Below are positions 43,750 through 53,426 of a DNA stretch of 64,000 nucleotides, one piece after another. Below the pieces are notes generated by a model. The model saw nothing but the letters and a program-made list of their open reading frames with translations. It made no database searches and was not told the origin of the DNA. The stretch spans positions 1-64,000 of the forward strand of contig CAKQGQ010000003.1 of the NCBI GenBank assembly GCA_934233735.1, given 5' to 3'. The translations under genes were made by a program, and so were the position numbers. How positions within the stretch are numbered: position 1 is the stretch's first letter; each line of letters starts with the position of its first letter. Source of the stretch: an uncultured Clostridia bacterium. GTDB taxonomy: Bacteria; Bacillota; Clostridia; Peptostreptococcales; Anaerovoracaceae.

Positions 43750-45784
43750 ACATTTCCTCCCTATTCAATGTGATTGCTTCCACATAATCAACAGGAATCA
43801 TGATTTGATTTCCGCATTGCAAAAATTCGATATTCATATCATTCTCCTTAATCGGCATGTCATATGAGTAAGCTTCTTCCTTTTTAAAATCAAAATTGTA
43901 TATGTTCCATTCATCTTCTACGCTCACTGAATCAGAAGTATAACTTGGAAAGGTTTGATATATTTCTCGCATAACCGCCTCAATATCATTCCTATGTTTC
44001 TGCATAATTTTTTTTGTTTTGCTTCCGTCATTTTCAATAAAATTCAATATGGAAAATCGCCGCATCACATTGCACGCCTTGCTAAGATATACAGAAAACT
44101 CATTTAAGCTTGCTTCAATGTTATAGATTATTCCGCTCATAACATAATTAAAATGCTTGAAACGGTTAATTAATTGTTTCTTAAAAACAAGCAAAGCAAT
44201 TAGGCATACACCAAAGAATGCTGCACATCCTCCGACAAGCAGAAACGCCGAAACGGCTTCACCTCCGCCGTTTATGAATGCATCCACAAGCGCCGGCAAC
44301 ACACTCACGAAGAATAATGCCAGTGCTATCGTACAGGAGTTCTGCACCTTGCGTTTGTTCATGCGCTGCCCTATTCTTCTGATAATTTCTTTGCTGGCGG
44401 TTTCAATCTCTGCTTTATACTCTTTAGCATCAAACAAATCCCCCGGTTGTGTATCCACCATCTGTTCTTCTCGTTCGAGCAAATCAAAGTAAATATTCTC
44501 TTGTTGAAATTCATCCATTTTCAGAGCTCGTTCATCTTCAAGCTTATTTTGCTGCCGCAAAGATCGCTTGACGCCTAATTTGACTGATCGTTTGGGTTCC
44601 CTGAGATAACGAATAAAGTGTTTTTGTATCTCATCGTATTGCTTTGACCAGTATGTTATTTCTTCTATAGGAGAATCTGTCGCAATTCCAATCTCGCTAT
44701 ATGTGCAAAAGAGCTCTTCGGAACTGTGGTCGTAATCGGTCGTTATAGGAATTGTCACATCTTGTTCAAATACATTTTCCAATAAATCATCGTCGAGCCG
44801 GCTTTTTTTGCTTACATTCAGTTTTTCAAGCTGTCGGTCAATATAGCGCTTTGTCCCTGCCAGCTTTGAAAGATAAGCATTGCATACATAGCTTAATTTG
44901 CTGTATGACAAAACTGCCTGAGCGCTATACACGCGTTCCGGTTTTATTGCATCATTCGGATACTCATTTGCGGCAAATATATTTAAAAATGCTAAAAACG
45001 AGAAGTAGTTATCCGCATCTCTATGCCCATTCATGTATTTCATGTTATATAGGAGAAATCTGACATGTGCCGGATACATATTATCCTCAAAGAATTGTGA
45101 ATACTGCATCTCTAAATGCTCTTCTGAATAGTTAGATGTATATTCTTTTTTCAGCACGGCTCTTTCGGCTAATAGAATCACTTGTTTTGGCACGCAATCA
45201 ATCATTGCATCCTCTCCAAAATGTTCCAACAGCAGCTCATCCCGAATAATTCTTTCTCGATTCAGCTCATACGCCAGAATTTTTTCCTCCCTATATAATC
45301 CGAACGAACTTGCACATATTTTCTCAAAGTAATTCTCGTCTACTATTTCGTCCGATACATCAAGCACTTCTTTCGGGTCATCATAGTCAATAATGTTTGC
45401 ACCCATAAGCCAGTTTGTCAGCCTTATCAACGGATCTGCCAGTGCTCTGGAAAAAGACTCTTCTTTTCTTCTTCTAAAATCAGCAATTGTCTCTTCGTCC
45501 ACTAATGATGATGTATTGCTAACATGCTCACAAACATCAAATGGATTATGCTTACTGATCCCGGAGAAGCCCATAGTCTCACAATCACTCACAATGATTG
45601 CACGCCATATTTTATGTCTGCTCAAGTAATCCTGCAATGCCGGAACAGCCTCTTCCAAATTATTCGCTTCAGTGTTCCAGCATGCAAAGTCATATTTATC
45701 ATTCATAAGTGGTTTTAGGAAGGAATTATACTTGGCTTTGCAGTCATCAATTATCTCCTGTCTGCAAATTATAATCGTAAACAT
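43742..45784 (-). CDS. Uncharacterised membrane protein of the tubulin-like operon
   Basis: 680 residues, no family recognised. The N-terminal 470 residues are soluble and helical (an opening MFTIIICRQEIIDDCKAKYN resembles a receiver-like or Rossmann strand followed by CWNTEANNLEEAVPALQDYL and RAIIVSDCETMG). Two membrane segments lie at about 495-545 (CTIALALFFVSVLPALVDAF; AFLLVGGCAAFFGVCLIALL), and the tail of about 130 residues returns to the same side. It sits 23 nt after the tubulin-like gene and overlaps the giant gene, so it is probably a partner that docks the GTPase at the membrane. That role is inferred only from position. Confidence 0.6.
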   Translation of the reverse strand: MFTIIICRQEIIDDCKAKYNSFLKPLMNDKYDFACWNTEANNLEEAVPALQDYLSRHKIWRAIIVSDCETMGFSGISKHNPFDVCEHVSNTSSLVDEETIADFRRRKEESFSRALADPLIRLTNWLMGANIIDYDDPKEVLDVSDEIVDENYFEKICASSFGLYREEKILAYELNRERIIRDELLLEHFGEDAMIDCVPKQVILLAERAVLKKEYTSNYSEEHLEMQYSQFFEDNMYPAHVRFLLYNMKYMNGHRDADNYFSFLAFLNIFAANEYPNDAIKPERVYSAQAVLSYSKLSYVCNAYLSKLAGTKRYIDRQLEKLNVSKKSRLDDDLLENVFEQDVTIPITTDYDHSSEELFCTYSEIGIATDSPIEEITYWSKQYDEIQKHFIRYLREPKRSVKLGVKRSLRQQNKLEDERALKMDEFQQENIYFDLLEREEQMVDTQPGDLFDAKEYKAEIETASKEIIRRIGQRMNKRKVQNSCTIALALFFVSVLPALVDAFINGGGEAVSAFLLVGGCAAFFGVCLIALLVFKKQLINRFKHFNYVMSGIIYNIEASLNEFSVYLSKACNVMRRFSILNFIENDGSKTKKIMQKHRNDIEAVMREIYQTFPSYTSDSVSVEDEWNIYNFDFKKEEAYSYDMPIKENDMNIEFLQCGNQIMIPVDYVEAITLNREEMYE

Positions 45785-45807
45785 TTCTTTTCCCTTTCCG
45801 CTTCTTT

Positions 45808-48800
45808 TTAGATTTTAAAATCTCTTATCTCTTGCGGGATTTTAATTTGGAGTGCGCTGAGTCTTTCAATAATCGTTTCCTTAATAAGCATAATTACATC
45901 TTCTGAAGCTTTTCCTAACACTTTTGGGAATGCTTTGTAGTTCTCTGCCAATAAGTTAAAATGCTTTAACAAAATCTGGCAGAACAAAGGCTTTACATCG
46001 CCTTCACAGCAAAATGTCTCAATTTCTCTATAGACAATTTCTGTTATAGCTTTTGCCATCGTTGCAATTTCAGCTGCATCCTTCTTTTTTGCCGGAAGAG
46101 AATTGTAATATAATACCGGTATTTCGAAAAGCGATGTTTTGACTGCTGCCAATTTTTCTTCGTCTTCACCTGTGCAATCGATTATTTCAGCTCTGTTTAA
46201 TTGTTCTACACATTTTACGAAATAAGTATTTTCATACGCCGTTGTCTTATTTTCGTCCTCCACTCGCTTGTTATCAGCCAAACTATGTATTTCATTCACA
46301 GTAGCGCGATCGAAATACAGCGCATCCAAAACTTCATACAATTCGTCGCACACGGTCCCATTTGATACGATAAGTTCTTTGTGATTGCCTGATGCATCGG
46401 TAATCCTATATGTAAGTTCATCCGGTCCGTATACAGAGATTGCATGCCGCGTAATCGCATTGTAAATAAAACCATACACTAAAGCCATGTGAATGTATCG
46501 CATCAAGTCTTTCTGATAATCTAAATCTATTTCCGGCATCACTGAAATGGAATTCCATCTTTTATCAATATGCGGCGTAATAACCGGATTCAGCTTAGAG
46601 TCAGGACCAATTTTTTCCATATAGGTCTGATATGCGTTAAAGTAATCCCCTGATGACTTTCTTATAATCGAATATGTTTCCGTTTTATCACTCGGCTGTC
46701 CGTACGACAGTTTTGCAATCTGCGTAGGCATAATATTATAGATTGATGAGAAGAAGCGCAGTTCGTACTTCGATATTGTATCTGATCTATTTTTTGCATC
46801 CAAGAACTCATCCACATAAATTCCGTTTCCATCTTTAACACCGACGCCGAAAGCAATTGCGTTCACATCTCTAGCCTCTTCAAAGTCGTTTTTTGAAATT
46901 GCTGGGCTTGCTAGGTTTTTCGCCTTTTCAATTTGCTTATTGATGTAATTATCGATATTCTTTTTTGTTTTGGAATACTTGATAATTTCCTGTTTTTTCT
47001 CTTCGGATTCAACCTTTCCCATCTTCACTAAGCTGTCAATTTCAAATTCATACTTGATTCCATGCAAAATGTCTAAATCGATGTTTTCATCGCACTTCTT
47101 TTCCGTCAGGTTACGATAATAGCCGATAATAATATCATCAAAGATGTCTTTCTTTGTTTCTCTCAAAAGAGGGTTGTTCTTAAGCTTCTCTTCAATAACC
47201 GAATTCTGTTTCGCACTGTCATATATATCTGAGAAAAGATCGTTCTCATCATCGGAATTCCCGTTTGCACTTCCTTGCTCTTCAACCAGCATGTCAAGCA
47301 ATTCTTTGGAACCAAAAAGATTCATCACGCAATCGCCGTTATTGAAACTGAGCTTATCTACAATATTTTCTTTTTTCTTTTCTATGGAAGCGACCTTTTC
47401 TTCAAAATTATTATAGAATGCAGTATATGCTGCAATGATGCTGCTTAAAATCGGAAGTGCCTGAGCACAGACTTCTCTCTTCGCAAATTTTCGATAATAG
47501 CCTCTTACTGTTTCACAATATTCCTGAAGCATTTCGTTGCATGCTCCCGCGGCATCACTTCTGGTTGCAGTATCCAAGGTCTCCTGAAATCTATTTCTGT
47601 CATCAATTGCGATGCACATTTGTTCAAGAGTCGTTTCTTTGCTGAAATTGAATTTCACTTTGAACTGGTTCTTGTTTTTCTGTCCTTCTGCATCTTTTCC
47701 CTGCGTAATTGCGGCAATGCTTTCAGAATAAGCACCATAATCAGCCTTTACATTCTCACAAGTTTTCAACATTGCGTCCTGAAGTTTGTAGAGCAGATAT
47801 CTTACGGCATTTGGATGCATTACCTTATCAGAGGCCTTTAAGTATGCTTCCAGCATATATTCAGCAGTATTTTTTCTTCTTATGCTGTTTTCAGACCTAA
47901 ATGCATTTTTAATAAAACCTTTAATAATTTCTTTAAGAACATCTGGGTCTGCATTAATCCCAGCTAACATTGTGATGCAGTCATATCTCGCTTTTAATCC
48001 TTCTTCATCTGCGTCGTTGCTTGCAATTGTAATAACATCTGAATTTGAAGCTTCGTTGCCGTCTTCATCAACAGTTTGAATGCTTTTCTCAAATCGTCTG
48101 GCAGCTTCATTTGCCATACTCTGTATGAAGTCTTCTGCGACCTTTTCCATTTGATTTTTAAATCCCATTTCGCCTGTCGCAGATTCCCCACTAAGCATTC
48201 TGAACTTCGGCAACAAGTATCTGTTTCTTATTTTTTCTGAAAAGTCATCTTTTGAATTTTCGACAGAATACATATATACTTTATTCAGTTCCGGTCTGTC
48301 GTCCTCGCCGAGGGTATTGTCATTTTCAAACTTTTTCAGTTCAGTCTTATACTCATGATCATATTTCAGCCATGACTGCGCTACCATAAGTTCTCGTTCT
48401 TCCTCGCTCAGATTTTCACTACTAATTCCAATAATTGACTTTTCTGCCCAATTATAGGCAATGTAGTCACGAATATCTTCATAAGGGTATCTTAAAACAG
48501 CCGCTCCCGCTCCGCCGAAACGACATCTGCCCAGTTTTTCCGGTACAATAAACTCTTTTACAATATTGTCTTCTTTTGAGGACGCTGATTTTCTCATAGG
48601 TCCTATATTCTGCTCATAGATGCTTTGCGCCGCGAAGTCTTCATACTGCGACAATCTTTGCATAGACCGCTGCTTTTCATCAATTCTGTCAAGAAGGAAG
48701 CAGAAGTCAAACGGTAAATTGTCGAGTTCCTGATCCGGGCCGCTTGTGGATGGAACAGTCAGCGATAAGTCCTTATAACGCTTCAGTTCAGGATTGGAAT

Positions 48801-49494
48801 CAAAAAATCCCGATCCCTTCATCATAAAGGCATTAATCTCACGAAGTGTTGCATAGCCGTTTCTTCTCAATGACTGTTTTTCCGATTCGGTTTTTATTAC
48901 TGTGTCCATTACTCCCGGCATGATAAGGAAGCCTCGAATAATCGCTGCCGATTCCGGATAATTCTTTTTCAGATATTCTCTTGTTATCATTGCCGTTTCC
49001 AAAGCAATTCCGGAACCGGTACCTCCGGCTACGGTTGACGCTATAACAATTTTTACTGCACGACTCTTATCTGCACCGTCTTTTAAATACAAATCGTCAA
49101 TTGCATCATACAATTTCGATATATTCCCTTGTTTGATTGTTGCATTGAGTGCCAATCTTGATATTGCTCTTACTTGTCCCGCTCCTTCAGAAACTGTTTT
49201 GGAATCAAGGATTCGATTGTTTGGAAACCAATTTTTCTTAGCGTTATCATCAAAATCCAAATAATCTTTAATAGAACGCGTTGAAGATGTTTGTACAGTT
49301 GTGATAACGGAGCCATTCTCTAATCTGGTTAAATCGTTCACATCTGTGTCGAATATTACAAACCGGATATTATCCGTCTTGTCGTTCAGACACCGATCCG
49401 CTACTGCTTTGATAATTCTGGAACCGATTCCACCTACACCAACAAATAATGTCGGTTCAACAATATTGGGTTGTAAAATTTCCTTCTTAGCCAT
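45808..49494 (-). CDS. Large tubulin/FtsZ-like GTPase
   Basis: 1228 residues, far longer than FtsZ or TubZ. The N-terminus is a tubulin/FtsZ-type nucleotide domain: TLFVGVGGIGSRIIKAVADR (18-30), the FVIFDTDVNDL strand, and the tubulin signature VAGGTGSGIALE (157-162) that contacts GTP phosphates. It fits the 'tubulin-like' Tubulin_2 group. Residues 500-1200 are mostly helical and charged, with no named domain. FtsZ-like families linked to vWA and membrane proteins have been proposed to remodel membranes. It directly follows the vWA gene with a 14-nt gap; AAAGGATAAGAAAA precedes the start. Confidence 0.85.
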   Translation of the reverse strand: MAKKEILQPNIVEPTLFVGVGGIGSRIIKAVADRCLNDKTDNIRFVIFDTDVNDLTRLENGSVITTVQTSSTRSIKDYLDFDDNAKKNWFPNNRILDSKTVSEGAGQVRAISRLALNATIKQGNISKLYDAIDDLYLKDGADKSRAVKIVIASTVAGGTGSGIALETAMITREYLKKNYPESAAIIRGFLIMPGVMDTVIKTESEKQSLRRNGYATLREINAFMMKGSGFFDSNPELKRYKDLSLTVPSTSGPDQELDNLPFDFCFLLDRIDEKQRSMQRLSQYEDFAAQSIYEQNIGPMRKSASSKEDNIVKEFIVPEKLGRCRFGGAGAAVLRYPYEDIRDYIAYNWAEKSIIGISSENLSEEERELMVAQSWLKYDHEYKTELKKFENDNTLGEDDRPELNKVYMYSVENSKDDFSEKIRNRYLLPKFRMLSGESATGEMGFKNQMEKVAEDFIQSMANEAARRFEKSIQTVDEDGNEASNSDVITIASNDADEEGLKARYDCITMLAGINADPDVLKEIIKGFIKNAFRSENSIRRKNTAEYMLEAYLKASDKVMHPNAVRYLLYKLQDAMLKTCENVKADYGAYSESIAAITQGKDAEGQKNKNQFKVKFNFSKETTLEQMCIAIDDRNRFQETLDTATRSDAAGACNEMLQEYCETVRGYYRKFAKREVCAQALPILSSIIAAYTAFYNNFEEKVASIEKKKENIVDKLSFNNGDCVMNLFGSKELLDMLVEEQGSANGNSDDENDLFSDIYDSAKQNSVIEEKLKNNPLLRETKKDIFDDIIIGYYRNLTEKKCDENIDLDILHGIKYEFEIDSLVKMGKVESEEKKQEIIKYSKTKKNIDNYINKQIEKAKNLASPAISKNDFEEARDVNAIAFGVGVKDGNGIYVDEFLDAKNRSDTISKYELRFFSSIYNIMPTQIAKLSYGQPSDKTETYSIIRKSSGDYFNAYQTYMEKIGPDSKLNPVITPHIDKRWNSISVMPEIDLDYQKDLMRYIHMALVYGFIYNAITRHAISVYGPDELTYRITDASGNHKELIVSNGTVCDELYEVLDALYFDRATVNEIHSLADNKRVEDENKTTAYENTYFVKCVEQLNRAEIIDCTGEDEEKLAAVKTSLFEIPVLYYNSLPAKKKDAAEIATMAKAITEIVYREIETFCCEGDVKPLFCQILLKHFNLLAENYKAFPKVLGKASEDVIMLIKETIIERLSALQIKIPQEIRDFKI

Positions 49495-49508
49495 TTTTCT
49501 TATCCTTT

Positions 49509-51779
49509 CTATTTATTGTACTTATTCTTTTTAACTTTTTTCTTTGAATCTTTCCTTGAAAACACTATATTTCCAGAATTATATTTTCCTCCAGCCTTCC
49601 ATTCAATTGGGGTATTGTTTCTCAAGGTGAATTTTTTATTTGAATCTAATTTTTTCCCTGCATCATCGACAAATCCTGCCGGTGTTCGTATGTAAGTTTT
49701 TCCATTAATGCTAAACTGCTGCACACTTGGAGCACAATTCACTGCACTTATTTCTACACGCGCCTTTTTACTTTTTCGATCCATATGCGCAGACATTGGT
49801 CTGGCATTGCATGTTATAATCCCGCCTCCGGGACCTGGGATTAAGCTCATGCCTTTCTTTCGGATGGAGAATGCATTCGTGCTTAAATCGCTTTTAAGGT
49901 ACATTGCAGCAGGGAATGATTTGTGCATCATGTACCAATACAATATTCCGAGTAAAAGTAGAATCAGTAATGCAATTCCCACAAAAATAAGCCATCGTGG
50001 ATATGATTTTACTTTGATTTTTGCAGTGTCACTTTTTCCCTTCGCAAACTCACCTTTATTTTTGCTTTGATATTCGGCCGCCACAGTCAGAGTATATTCT
50101 CCGTCCTTTATTTTTTGAATTTCTCCTTCAGAATTCCTGCCAATATGGATTTTCATTTCTGAACTATCCTCACAATTTTCAATTTGGTAAGGAAGCTCTT
50201 GCCCGTCATCGGAAATGATAAGCTTTGTATTTTTCATCTGAACATCTGAAAGTGGTTTCCCGTCTATTGTTAAGCTTGCCACAACAGGCTTCCAGTTGTC
50301 GACATCCGACTGCTGATACCATGCCTTCTTTTGTTCAACTTCTAAGTCAACATCAATTGGCGGATATTCAATGGCTACCGTATAGTCTTCTTTTCTATCA
50401 TCCGTTGAAATTTCATAATCATTCAAATATGACGCTTTAACCCTCAAAAATGTACTGGAGTCAGGTTCCAAAATAACATCTTCACCGTTCTCTATATTTT
50501 TTGATTTACCGCTTGAATCAACATATCCTCCTTCAAACTTTACAGGAGCCAGAAGCGGCGATTGTGTCATGTCTTCTTTGGTAATTCCGTCTATAAGATA
50601 ATAGTTTAACTTGAATTTTCCCGGATATATTCTTTCACCATTTCCGGTCATATCAATAGCATTTCCGTTTGCATCCGAAAAGGTTAATGCAATGTCTATA
50701 TTCGGAGTGTAAAAAATCTGTATTGACTCCGCATTCTCGTAATCGATGGTATAAACTCCCTTTTCACATGCGCCAAAGGTAACAACTTGTCCTGAAAGTT
50801 CTTTATCGTATGGTGCTTTCGGATAATTTCCTGCCGAAACCTTGCTGTATGTCCTCTGCTTGCTGTCCATCTCGATAGGAACTTCTTCCCCGGATGCATT
50901 TTTTAATCCGTTCAGCTTTGCATCCGATCCTTGGACAAAGACAATAAGATTTCTCATAGAAACATCTAAGGTCAGCTGATTTCCCTGCAGTGAGGATTCT
51001 GGAAGCTGATCTCTTTGAAACATATGATTGCAAATGTCAATAATATCATTTTTAAGGCTGTTGCTAGAGGATGATTTTTTTGTAAAAAAGTTTTTCGTTG
51101 CATATCGATCTATATTCGCTGCATCCCCGATTCCGAGGTACTGTACCTGTATTTTATCACTTGCTAACGCCCGGACTTTCTTTGCAAAACTCGATGCGCT
51201 GATATTATCGAATTCGCCATCAGTTAGAATAATCAACCATTTCTTAGGTGCCGACGACCTTTTTAACTCTTTAAAGGCTTTTTTAACAGTGTCATACGGT
51301 GTTCCCAACGCTTCAATCGTATACATGTCATGGATTTTATCTATATCCGATACATTGGTAACCTCGATTGGTTCTATGTCTTTTTTGCTGCCATTTGATT
51401 CTGGTTTCGTCCCATCTACTGTGACCGGCCACATAGGGAAAATTTTCAGAACATCCCCTGGAACCTCTTCTCTTTGATTATAATTCAACATTGATGCGAA
51501 AATTTCCATTGCATACTTTGCACGGCTCCACCCCTTCGCGTTTTTCCCTGTATACATAGAGCCTGAATTGTCAAATACAACTGCAACTTCATAATTCTGC
51601 ACATAATGTATTGTATTTTGGGTAGCGTTTTCCTGCAAATTTTCACCAACAAGTTCTTCAAACTCCTGCATTCCCTTTTCATCTGTACAACCGACAAATG
51701 ATGTCAGCAAAAGAAGTGACAAAAGGGCAGCGGCAATGCGCTTGAAACTTTTTGAATTACTTTGTTCTTTTCTTTTCAT
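49509..51779 (-). CDS. vWA-domain lipoprotein with C-terminal membrane segment
   Basis: 756 residues. A lipoprotein signal peptide ends at C31 (LTSFVGC). The von Willebrand A domain has an intact metal site: VVFDNSGSMY (D70, S72, S74), LGTPYDTVKKAF and LTDGEFDN. Beta-rich repeats follow, then one membrane helix (WLIFVGIALLILLLLGILYW, about 640-660) and a cytosolic tail of about 90 residues with FSINGKTYIRTPAG. It spans the membrane, so an external ligand could signal inward to the tubulin-like protein encoded next. It is the first gene of the operon. The ribosome site is weak (TAGGA). Confidence 0.83.
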   Translation of the reverse strand: MKRKEQSNSKSFKRIAAALLSLLLLTSFVGCTDEKGMQEFEELVGENLQENATQNTIHYVQNYEVAVVFDNSGSMYTGKNAKGWSRAKYAMEIFASMLNYNQREEVPGDVLKIFPMWPVTVDGTKPESNGSKKDIEPIEVTNVSDIDKIHDMYTIEALGTPYDTVKKAFKELKRSSAPKKWLIILTDGEFDNISASSFAKKVRALASDKIQVQYLGIGDAANIDRYATKNFFTKKSSSSNSLKNDIIDICNHMFQRDQLPESSLQGNQLTLDVSMRNLIVFVQGSDAKLNGLKNASGEEVPIEMDSKQRTYSKVSAGNYPKAPYDKELSGQVVTFGACEKGVYTIDYENAESIQIFYTPNIDIALTFSDANGNAIDMTGNGERIYPGKFKLNYYLIDGITKEDMTQSPLLAPVKFEGGYVDSSGKSKNIENGEDVILEPDSSTFLRVKASYLNDYEISTDDRKEDYTVAIEYPPIDVDLEVEQKKAWYQQSDVDNWKPVVASLTIDGKPLSDVQMKNTKLIISDDGQELPYQIENCEDSSEMKIHIGRNSEGEIQKIKDGEYTLTVAAEYQSKNKGEFAKGKSDTAKIKVKSYPRWLIFVGIALLILLLLGILYWYMMHKSFPAAMYLKSDLSTNAFSIRKKGMSLIPGPGGGIITCNARPMSAHMDRKSKKARVEISAVNCAPSVQQFSINGKTYIRTPAGFVDDAGKKLDSNKKFTLRNNTPIEWKAGGKYNSGNIVFSRKDSKKKVKKNKYNK

Positions 51780-51825
51780 AATTCTTCTACATCCTACTTC
51801 TAATTCAAATATGTATAGTTAATTT

Positions 51826-51831
51826 ATTATA
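51826..51831 (-). promoter_or_regulatory. -10 box of the 20-kb operon
   Basis: A perfect TATAAT on the minus strand about 45 nt before the vWA start. The -35 position (51854-51849) reads CAAAAA, a very poor match, as expected for a promoter that needs an activator. Confidence 0.5.
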
Positions 51832-51857
51832 TAAACTTTTCATGACATTTTTTGCAT

Positions 51858-51895
51858 TTTGTAATTTTTTGTCGTTCATTTGTAACTTTTGGTCG
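51858..51895. promoter_or_regulatory. Tandem direct repeats, candidate LytTR regulator site
   Basis: Two 17-bp copies, TTTGTAATTTTTTGTCG (51858-51874) and TTTGTAACTTTTGGTCG (51879-51895) on the plus strand, differ at two bases and repeat with a 21-bp period. LytTR regulators bind direct repeats with this period. The pair ends 3 bp upstream of the -35 position of the operon and lies beside the LytTR gene. Confidence 0.55.
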
Positions 51896-51912
51896 AAAAA
51901 TGTCGAAGCTGT

Positions 51913-51967
51913 GAAGGAAAAACAGTCGTTCAACTTCCTACCTTGAAATCGCTGGCAGTTTTCCTTC
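51913..51967 (-). terminator. Terminator-like hairpin after the LytTR gene
   Basis: On the minus strand GAAGGAAAAC pairs with GTTTTTCCTTC (one bulge) around a 34-base loop, with the T-run inside the stem. It is a weak terminator candidate between the regulator gene and the vWA operon promoter. Confidence 0.35.
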
Positions 51968-51973
51968 ATTCTG

Positions 51974-52708
51974 CTATTTTCTTTCTGTCTTTGCGTGCCT
52001 TTCACTACAAAATCTTGCAAAACTGCTTTTACATTCATTTTTATGACTGCGGCTGATAGCCACCTCGCTTCCGTCCATCATTAAAAATGTCTCGCCGCTA
52101 AGTATACGAACTTTCCTGAAATTAACCAAAATGCTGTTATGGCACTGAAAAAAATTATCCGGCAGTCTTGTTCCTGCTTCCTCCAGTTTGCCGTAAAAAC
52201 TGCACAGCAGCTTGCCCCGCTCGCCGATCACCAGTATTTTTCGTTTTCGCCGTTCAATTGTAAAAATCTCACTGCAATCAATTACAAACTGTCCGGATTT
52301 ATTCTCGGCGTAAAAAAAATTTTGCTTCGTGTCACCTAAATTTTTGATAGCTCGCCGCACAGCTTTCTCGAGTTTCACATCCGTAACCGGTTTTCTCAGG
52401 AAAAAACAGTGTTCCACTTCATATGCATCTTCAAAAAAATCATCATAGCTTGACATAAAGATAATTTGACTGTTTGGATGAATGCTTAAAATCTTTCCTG
52501 CCAGGTCGACGCCATTCATCTCCGCCAATTTTACATCAAGGATGAAGATGTCGGCATCAAGTCGCTGCTCTTCCAGCTCTCCAATCATATAACTGCCATG
52601 TTGAAAGCATATAATATTCCGAATTTCCTCTAAATTTAAACCGTTTAGTTTTTGCGCCACACTCCTGAGAATTTCAGCCTGATCATCGCAAATCACCACA
52701 TTCCACAT
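51974..52708 (-). CDS. LytTR-family response regulator
   Basis: 244 residues. The receiver domain has VVICDDQAEILRSVAQKL, phosphoacceptor D58 in IFILDVKLAEMNGVDLA and FLRKPVTDVKLEKAV. The LytTR DNA-binding domain begins near 125 with SGQFVIDCSEIFTIERRKRK and contains FFQCHNSILVNFRKVRIL and VAISRSHKNECKSSF. AgrA/ComE-type regulators bind 9-bp direct repeats spaced 12 bp. An in-frame start ten codons earlier exists, but AGGAAGACAGGAA favours 52708. It overlaps the GHKL gene by 26 bp. Confidence 0.9.
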   Translation of the reverse strand: MWNVVICDDQAEILRSVAQKLNGLNLEEIRNIICFQHGSYMIGELEEQRLDADIFILDVKLAEMNGVDLAGKILSIHPNSQIIFMSSYDDFFEDAYEVEHCFFLRKPVTDVKLEKAVRRAIKNLGDTKQNFFYAENKSGQFVIDCSEIFTIERRKRKILVIGERGKLLCSFYGKLEEAGTRLPDNFFQCHNSILVNFRKVRILSGETFLMMDGSEVAISRSHKNECKSSFARFCSERHAKTERK

Positions 52709-53426
52709 TTCCTGTCTTCCTTCCCTCAGTTTCCGCAATCGGTATTGCAGTCATCACCTCGAAAGAATCCCCATAATCTCTGTAGTTTACTACGCCCCTA
52801 TATTTCTTAACGATTCGTTTTACAATCTTTCCACCTAAACCATGATTTTTTTTATCCTCTTTTATCGTTTCCATATTCCTCTCCAGAGGTGCCTCATTGA
52901 CAGACTTAGAATTTGTTACCTCCAAAATCCACTGCCCCGATGCAGCAAAGCTTTTCAAGCATATCCATGGAGATAATGTTTTCTCCGCCGCCTCTATCGC
53001 ATTATCCAATAGATTTCCGAAAATACCCACATGCTCATCGTCAAGCAAAAGGTCTACCGGAAAATTAATTGCATTGATTCGGAACACTATATTTTTATCA
53101 GCACAAATTTTTCTTTTATATGCCAGCAATGCGTCTACAATCGGCTGCCCGGTCAACTTTATCCCTATATAGTCTTGACATTGTTCAGACAAAGCCAATG
53201 CTGCCTCAGCATCATACGGTTTATTTGCGATTTCGGCAATCAAGTTCTGAATACTTGTCTCATATCCCTCAAGTTCCCGCTGCTGCGACTCACGAAGTTT
53301 TTTTTGCACATGCAAATGCTGATTATGTTCTTTTGTTCTAACCGTTCTTAAAAGAATCATCAGTACAACAATAAACAGTACTGTTCCCACTATAATAATT
53401 GTGCTTCTAATCTGGGCATCTGTCAT
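52683..53426 (-). CDS. GHKL ATPase half of a split histidine kinase
   Basis: 247 residues with one membrane segment (STIIIVGTVLFIVVLMILL, about 8-27), a helical linker, and a GHKL ATPase domain with N box GIFGNLLDNAIEAAE, a short G1 region (LEVTNSK) and G2 KNHGLGGKIVKRIVKKY. The RHD..N phosphoacceptor motif expected before the ATPase domain of AgrC-like kinases is absent; the corresponding helix reads GYETSIQNLIAEI. The His is instead found at the end of the preceding gene. It overlaps both flanking genes, which supports joint function. Confidence 0.82.
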   Translation of the reverse strand: MTDAQIRSTIIIVGTVLFIVVLMILLRTVRTKEHNQHLHVQKKLRESQQRELEGYETSIQNLIAEIANKPYDAEAALALSEQCQDYIGIKLTGQPIVDALLAYKRKICADKNIVFRINAINFPVDLLLDDEHVGIFGNLLDNAIEAAEKTLSPWICLKSFAASGQWILEVTNSKSVNEAPLERNMETIKEDKKNHGLGGKIVKRIVKKYRGVVNYRDYGDSFEVMTAIPIAETEGRKTGNVECGDLR

